Under the pieces are notes generated by a model. It was not told where the DNA came from. It saw only the letters and a program-made list of their open reading frames with translations, and searched no databases. The position numbers were made by a program, and so were the translations under genes. From NCBI GenBank assembly GCA_910585395.1, contig CAJUCK010000002.1, positions 64,093 to 74,713 on the forward strand: 10,621 nt of DNA, in the 5' to 3' direction. The first letter of the stretch is position 1. Every line of letters starts with the position of its first letter. Source of the stretch: an uncultured Lachnospiraceae bacterium. GTDB taxonomy: Bacteria > Bacillota > Clostridia > Lachnospirales > Lachnospiraceae. Of the stretch, positions 7,376-10,621 are shown in pieces.

Positions 7376-8638
7376 ATGAAAAGTTTAGTTAAATTTTCAA
7401 AAGTGTGGATGCTCGCTCTGCTATGCGTATTATTTCTTGGTGTGGGAATGAAAGCAGAGGCAGCTCCAGGTCGGGTGGAAGGACTAGAACAGACAAATTA
7501 TGATACCGGTGCTGTAGAGATAGGCTGGAAGGATGTTTCAGGTAGTCCAAAATATTTAGTTGAGTATTGTGAAAACAACAGTTTCACCGGTAGTTCTTTG
7601 AAAGCAGGAGAAACAAATCGTAATCCAGTAACTATTACTGGTCTCGCACCTGGAACAACTTATTGGGTAAGAGTTACAGCAATTGATGCAGATGGAGTTA
7701 AGGGAACACCTTCTGAGGCATATGACGTGGTTACAGCGCCGGTAGATAAGATCACTAACCTGAGACAGACCAAGGCTGAGAAGAAGAAGGTTAAATTGGA
7801 ATGGAGTCCTGTTCAGAAAGCAGACGCATATTTGGTTTATTACGGAAAAAGTGCAACCAGTATGAAAAAAGCTGTTGCAGCCACTCCCTCTTATATAATT
7901 TCTGGAGCAGCAGATTCAGCGTACATAGCTTATGTATATCCGATGAAAAAGAACAGCCATAATTTTGAAGCAGTCGGACCTAATAAAGCATATCTTGTTG
8001 CATCTACCCTCCCCAAAAAGATTGCCAAAGTAAAAATGCTGGAGAGCGGAAGCAGCAGTAATCCGAAGGCAGGTATTGTTGCATTCTCCTGGGGACAGAG
8101 TAAAGCGGCAGACGGATATGAGTATGAAATTTATGGAAATAACGGCAAGAAGATTCTCAAAAAGAGCATTACAGCCAGTCAGTATAGTACAAGAGGAATC
8201 TTAGTAAACAGTGGAAAATTAAAGAATACACAGTTTATGAAAATTAGGGTTCATGCATATACCAAGGTAGGCAATGCTAAGAAATACGGTCCCTGGTCAG
8301 ATGCCTGTTATTTTGCAAAATTACCTAATAATATAAAACAGGCGCCAGTAGATAATAAAACGCTTGCAGCAGGTGTGAAAGTTACCTGGAGCAAAATAAC
8401 TGGTGCAAGTAATTATACGATATATATTTCCAGAAGATCTTCAGGCGGATGGAAGAAAGCAGGTACCACAAAATCAAACAGCTTCGTTATTAAAAAATGC
8501 GGAGGCGCTGCTCTGCAGACTGGAGTTACATATTACTATAAAGTTGTAGCAAACAAGAAAGTAAAAGGCAAGACTTATTCCGGTGATAAAACGTGGTATA
8601 AGAGTTTTGGCTATGTTATGAAGACATATTACTATTAA
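7376..8638 (+). CDS. Secreted protein with tandem fibronectin type III-like domains
   Basis: The 420-residue product begins with a typical signal peptide: a Lys-containing N-region, a hydrophobic core WMLALLCVLFLGVGM, and an AEA site giving probable cleavage after Ala29. The rest appears to be about four FnIII-like beta-sandwich units, at roughly residues 31-121, 122-212, 214-315 and 320-416. The first is clearest: a W in the B strand (VEIGWKDV), Y in LVEYC, and TITGLAPGTTYWVRVTA. Units two to four repeat the pattern, with LEWSPVQKADAYLVYY, FSWGQSKAADGYEYEIY, and VTWSKITGASNYTIYI with TGVTYYYKVVA. No catalytic domain, LPXTG sorting signal, lipobox, SLH or choline-binding repeat is visible, so it is probably released or loosely surface-bound. 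The protein is Lys-rich and ends in YYY. It has its own promoter and terminator, so it is monocistronic. A binding or adhesin-like role is inference. Confidence 0.85.
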   Translation: MKSLVKFSKVWMLALLCVLFLGVGMKAEAAPGRVEGLEQTNYDTGAVEIGWKDVSGSPKYLVEYCENNSFTGSSLKAGETNRNPVTITGLAPGTTYWVRVTAIDADGVKGTPSEAYDVVTAPVDKITNLRQTKAEKKKVKLEWSPVQKADAYLVYYGKSATSMKKAVAATPSYIISGAADSAYIAYVYPMKKNSHNFEAVGPNKAYLVASTLPKKIAKVKMLESGSSSNPKAGIVAFSWGQSKAADGYEYEIYGNNGKKILKKSITASQYSTRGILVNSGKLKNTQFMKIRVHAYTKVGNAKKYGPWSDACYFAKLPNNIKQAPVDNKTLAAGVKVTWSKITGASNYTIYISRRSSGGWKKAGTTKSNSFVIKKCGGAALQTGVTYYYKVVANKKVKGKTYSGDKTWYKSFGYVMKTYYY

Positions 8639-8708
8639 GCAGAAATTTAGTTTTGATGTAAGCGACTGCTGCATCTGGGAAATTTCGCTAGTCAAGTTTA
8701 TTTCTTAT

Positions 8709-8745
8709 AAATCTCCAGCTATGGATTGTGGCTGGAGATTTTTGT
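8709..8745 (+). terminator. Rho-independent terminator of the FnIII gene
   Basis: AAATCTCCAGC (8709-8719) and GCTGGAGATTT (8731-8741) form a perfect 11-bp stem with an 11-base loop whose first bases can add further pairs. The stem is followed by TTTGTT. It lies 70 bases after the FnIII stop. The region between (8641-8700) has only weak, partly overlapping short inverted repeats. Confidence 0.9.
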
Positions 8746-8927
8746 TGTACAGATAAAATACTGTGTGAAAGTATCTTTCAGAGGAAACGTGATGCGCCCA
8801 GAGCTTCTTAAGTGAGAGAAGAGCGTTTCTGCAAGAGGAAAATATGATCTCGTGCCTGCTGTTTTCGTGTTATAGTATCAAGCGCAGGGAGAATAATATA
8901 ATTTTTTTAAAAAAATTAAAAAAGATA
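8746..8927 (+). other. Intergenic stretch with a weak two-part hairpin and an A/T-rich element upstream of the tRNA promoter
   Basis: I find no convincing gene here. GAAACG (8784-8789) can pair with CGTTTC (8824-8829), and inside it CTTCT (8804-8808) with AGAAG (8817-8821), giving an imperfect nested structure with internal loops. No clear promoter lies ahead of it, so an RNA gene is not supported. From about 8892 to 8925 the sequence is almost pure A/T, with runs of seven T and seven A just upstream of the tRNA -35. This is the position and composition of an UP element that contacts RNA polymerase alpha subunits. A 73-codon open frame from 8844 runs into the tRNA and has no ribosome binding site or recognisable content. 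Confidence 0.4.
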
Positions 8928-8956
8928 TTGACAAAGGATGTTTTCTTGTATATAAT
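8928..8956 (+). promoter_or_regulatory. Perfect-consensus sigma-A promoter of the tRNA-Leu gene
   Basis: TTGACA (8928-8933) and TATAAT (8951-8956) match consensus at all twelve positions with the optimal 17-base spacer. An A/T-rich tract adjoins it upstream. The start would be near 8963, giving about 53 bases of 5' leader before the mature tRNA. This fits a highly expressed stable RNA gene. Confidence 0.93.
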
Positions 8957-8966
8957 AGCTCTTGTG

Positions 8967-9006
8967 AGTTCTGAGAGACAGGAAATGCACAGAGTTTCCG
9001 AGAACT
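8967..9006 (+). other. Hairpin in the 5' leader of the pre-tRNA-Leu
   Basis: AGTTCT (8967-8972) is complementary to AGAACT (9001-9006). Inside, GGAAA (8981-8985) is complementary to TTTCC (8995-8999). Together they fold most of the predicted leader into an imperfect stem ending about 9 bases before the mature 5' end. It may affect RNase P processing, or it may simply be leader structure with no function. Confidence 0.45.
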
Positions 9007-9015
9007 ACATAAATT

Positions 9016-9099
9016 GCAGGAGTGGCGGAATTGGCAGACGCGCAGGCTTCAGGTGCCTGTGGTAGCAATATCGTGTGGGTTCAAGTCCCATCTCCTGCA
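9016..9099 (+). tRNA. tRNA-Leu (anticodon CAG)
   Basis: The 84-base cloverleaf is complete. The acceptor arms GCAGGAG (9016-9022) and CTCCTGC (9092-9098) pair fully, with discriminator A at 9099. The D-arm is GCG (9025-9027)/CGC (9039-9041) with a GG pair in its loop. The anticodon stem is CAGGC (9043-9047)/GCCTG (9055-9059), with loop TTCAGGT and anticodon CAG at 9050-9052, reading the CUG leucine codon. A long class II variable arm follows. The T-arm is GTGGG-TTCAAGT-CCCAT, with a G-U pair at its base. The 3' CCA is not encoded and must be added by nucleotidyltransferase. It is transcribed alone from its own promoter to the terminator just after it. Confidence 0.97.
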
Positions 9100-9104
9100 T
9101 GAAC

Positions 9105-9135
9105 AAAAAGCTGTTGCTGTTGCAACAGCTTTTTT
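9105..9135 (+). terminator. Rho-independent terminator of the tRNA-Leu gene
   Basis: AAAAAGCTGTTGC (9105-9117) and GCAACAGCTTTTT (9122-9134) form a perfect 13-bp stem around a 4-base loop TGTT, ending in a T-tract. It begins 5 bases after the tRNA 3' end, so the primary transcript carries almost no trailer apart from this hairpin. Confidence 0.95.
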
Positions 9136-9157
9136 ATTCTTTCGTACAAATCATATG

Positions 9158-9175
9158 TTTAGACAAGGGTCTAAA
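9158..9175. promoter_or_regulatory. 18-bp dyad upstream of the aldo/keto reductase gene (putative operator)
   Basis: TTTAGAC (9158-9164), spacer AAGG, and GTCTAAA (9169-9175) form a perfect inverted repeat 53 bases before the reductase ATG. Within it TAGACA (9160-9165) resembles a -35 box. Possible -10 hexamers downstream are TATGCT (9185-9190, spacer 19) and TATAAC (9199-9204, too far), so the promoter itself is uncertain. The stem has no following T-tract and is short, so a protein-binding site is more likely than a terminator. Confidence 0.45.
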
Positions 9176-9228
9176 AACAGGCGCTATGCTTAAAGATATA
9201 TAACGATATTCACTTAAGGAGGAAGCTT

Positions 9229-10407
9229 ATGTTATACAGAACAAATCCTAAAAATCAGAAACAATTGTCAATTCTAGGTTATGGATGTCTGCGTTACACT
9301 AAGAAAGGAACTGGCATTGATCAGGCAAAGGCAGAGGAAGAGATGAGAATAGCCATAGAACATGGCGTGAATTATTTTGATACAGCATATACTTATGGAG
9401 GCAGCGAGGTCTGTCTGGGAAAATTTCTTGCAAAAGGGTACCGGGATAAGGTAAATATAGCCACAAAACTTCCGCATTACTATGTAAAAGAAACAGGTGA
9501 CATGGAACGGTATTTTTCAGAACAGTTAAACCGTCTGCAGACAGACCATGTGGAATATTATTTAATGCACATGCTGAACGATACAGATGCATGGGAACGG
9601 CTGAAAAATCTAGGAATCAAAGAGTGGATAGCTGAGAAAAAGAAAAAAGGACAGATTGAAAATATCGGATTTTCATTCCATGGAAGTACAGAGAATTTTT
9701 TGAAAATTCTCGAAGTCTATGACTGGGATTTCTGTCAGATTCAATATAATTATTTAGATGAACATTCTCAGGCAGGAAGGCGCGGGCTAAAGCGTGCCTA
9801 TGAAAAAGGAATGCCTGTAATTATTATGGAACCCCTGCGGGGAGGACGTCTGGTACAGGGGCTGCCAAAGACAGCAGTAAAAATGCTGGAGAAGGAAGAA
9901 CCGAAGCGCAGTCCGGCTGAATGGGGGCTGCGCTGGCTATGGGACCAGCCAGAGGTGACGGTTGTACTCTCTGGCATGAATGATTCTGCCCAGGTAGAAG
10001 AGAACGTAAGAATTGCAAATGAGGCAGAGGCAGGCTGTATGAGCAGCCATGACAGAGAAGTGATTGAACAGTTGAAAAATGAAATTAACCGTTGCATGAA
10101 AGTTCCCTGCACAGGCTGCAGTTACTGTATGCCCTGCCCTGGAGGCGTAGATATCCCTGGATGTTTTGCTGCATATAATATCAGATATACAGACAGCTGG
10201 TATCAGGGAATGAAGACGTATGTGATGTGCACCACGCTTAAGACGAATCCTACAAATGCCTCCAAATGTCTGAAATGCGGCAAATGTGAGCAGCATTGTC
10301 CGCAGAATATTTCCATACGCAGAGAGCTTGAACAGGTTAAAAAGCACATGGAAAATCCGGTATACCATATCGCAAAAGTCGTGTCAAAACGTATTGGAAA
10401 ATGCTAA
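9229..10407 (+). CDS. Aldo/keto reductase with C-terminal two-cluster 4Fe-4S ferredoxin domain
   Basis: This 392-residue cytosolic oxidoreductase combines an AKR TIM barrel (about residues 1-275) with an iron-sulfur tail, the COG1453-type architecture common in anaerobes. The AKR tetrad is visible: Asp51 and Tyr56 in FDTAYTYGGSE, Lys80 in ATKLP, and His114 in YYLMH. Barrel signatures SPAEWGLRWLW and VTVVLSGM follow. The tail holds two cysteine sets. The first is Cys294, 297, 300 and 303 in CTGCSYCMPCP. The second is Cys347, 350, 353 and 357 in CLKCGKCEQHCP. Both suit 4Fe-4S clusters, suggesting electron exchange with ferredoxin-like carriers as well as NAD(P)H; the substrate is unknown. The start is well defined, with AAGGAGG (9216-9222) 6 bases before the ATG. 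It lies downstream of the isolated tRNA unit and a perfect dyad. No terminator is obvious after it, so some read-through to the right is possible. Confidence 0.94.
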   Translation: MLYRTNPKNQKQLSILGYGCLRYTKKGTGIDQAKAEEEMRIAIEHGVNYFDTAYTYGGSEVCLGKFLAKGYRDKVNIATKLPHYYVKETGDMERYFSEQLNRLQTDHVEYYLMHMLNDTDAWERLKNLGIKEWIAEKKKKGQIENIGFSFHGSTENFLKILEVYDWDFCQIQYNYLDEHSQAGRRGLKRAYEKGMPVIIMEPLRGGRLVQGLPKTAVKMLEKEEPKRSPAEWGLRWLWDQPEVTVVLSGMNDSAQVEENVRIANEAEAGCMSSHDREVIEQLKNEINRCMKVPCTGCSYCMPCPGGVDIPGCFAAYNIRYTDSWYQGMKTYVMCTTLKTNPTNASKCLKCGKCEQHCPQNISIRRELEQVKKHMENPVYHIAKVVSKRIGKC

Positions 10408-10500
10408 GATTATGTAAAAATCTGTGGTTATTTGAGAAAAAATAAAGGAAATCGGGAGTTTATACGGAATATATATAGCAGACGGAAGGGGAGACAAAGG

Positions 10501-10557
10501 ATGAACAAATACAGACAGGAATGCCATAAGCATTCTCAGATGAACAGAGGTGGATAA
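10501..10557 (+). CDS. Possible 18-codon leader ORF upstream of the dGTPase-like gene
   Basis: An ATG with GGGGAG (10488-10493) 7 bases upstream opens an 18-codon frame, MNKYRQECHKHSQMNRGG, that stops at 10555-10557. The next gene starts one base later, in another frame, and its ribosome binding site (AGAGGTGG, 10546-10553) lies inside this ORF. The spacing would allow translational coupling. The peptide is basic and polar and matches no family I know. It could equally be chance. The rest of the 10408-10500 gap holds an A/T-rich stretch with TATATA repeats (about 10470-10477), which may be a weak -10, and no clear terminator. Confidence 0.3.
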   Translation: MNKYRQECHKHSQMNRGG

Positions 10558-10558
10558 A

Positions 10559-10621
10559 ATGCTTATCAGAGAAAATATGGAGCTGCTGGAACGGAACTAT
10601 TTAAGCACTTTTGCAATGCTG
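10559..10621 (+). CDS. dgt: Probable deoxyguanosinetriphosphate triphosphohydrolase, N-terminus only (3'-truncated by window edge)
   Basis: Only the first 21 codons are in the window. The text MLIRENMELLERNYLSTFAM follows the N-terminal pattern I know from clostridial dGTPase-like HD proteins: an IRE(N/Q) start, then spaced glutamates, then LSP(Y/F)A. In that family the HD metal-binding residues come much later, so none can be checked here. Such enzymes hydrolyse dGTP to deoxyguanosine and triphosphate, and in clostridia the gene often precedes dnaG and rpoD. The start has AGAGGTGG 5 bases upstream. Identity is a pattern judgement from a very short piece. Confidence 0.5.
   Translation, partial: MLIRENMELLERNYLSTFAML

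Noticed and set aside
8844..9065. A 73-codon plus-strand ORF ahead of the tRNA.
   Set aside because: It reads through the tRNA promoter and into the tRNA itself, and has no ribosome binding site or recognisable sequence.
9016..9099. The tRNA-Leu gene as an integration site for a mobile element.
   Set aside because: No integrase gene and no repeat of the tRNA 3' end is seen in the window, and the flanking genes look like ordinary chromosome.
1..10621. CRISPR arrays, insertion sequences, prophage genes or toxin-antitoxin pairs.
   Set aside because: No regularly spaced repeats, transposase or integrase motifs, phage structural genes or paired small ORFs were found on reading both strands.

Overview
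The window looks like a chromosomal segment from a Clostridia species, most likely Lachnospiraceae. The evidence is a single-chain PurL with a fused glutaminase domain, strong AAGGAGG-type ribosome binding sites, A/T-rich rho-independent terminators, sigma-A type promoters, a tRNA-Leu gene without an encoded CCA end, and a family mix (WYL regulator, MATE, FnIII secreted protein, ferredoxin-tailed aldo/keto reductase) common in gut clostridia. This placement rests on protein and signal character, not on a database search.

Layout, left to right. Positions 2-3097 (+) hold the 3' four-fifths of purL, which enters from the left edge. It ends at a hairpin (3153-3187) that can stop transcription from both sides, because the next gene converges on it. 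Positions 3234-5555 hold three minus-strand genes. In transcription order they are a WYL-domain transcriptional regulator (5555-4647), a small YciI-like protein (4582-4283) and a Cof-type HAD phosphatase (4082-3234). The regulator and the YciI gene are probably one operon. The HAD gene appears to have its own promoter. The regulator promoter has an extended -10 and no -35, and a 30-bp dyad is centred on the place where the -35 would be. This is a good candidate autoregulatory operator.

The 352-bp gap 5556-5907 between the regulator and a divergent MATE exporter gene (5908-7275, +) is not empty. On the minus strand it encodes a 36-codon fragment that resembles the C-terminus of a MATE protein (AEPV motif, last membrane helix, basic tail). 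I interpret it as a decayed second MATE gene. Next come a monocistronic secreted protein of apparent FnIII repeats (7376-8638, +) under a near-consensus promoter and ending at a strong terminator, and then a tRNA-Leu(CAG) unit with a perfect-consensus promoter, a hairpin in its leader and a perfect-stem terminator. An aldo/keto reductase with two C-terminal 4Fe-4S clusters follows (9229-10407, +), with a perfect 18-bp dyad upstream. The right edge carries an 18-codon ORF with its own ribosome binding site and, one base after its stop, the start of a probable dGTP triphosphohydrolase gene.

Most genes here are ordinary housekeeping or accessory genes. I see no CRISPR array, insertion sequence, prophage or toxin-antitoxin module, and no convincing new multi-gene system. 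The items most worth a second look are the MATE remnant beside an intact MATE gene, the dyad in the WYL promoter, the dyad upstream of the reductase, and the short ORF in front of the dGTPase.
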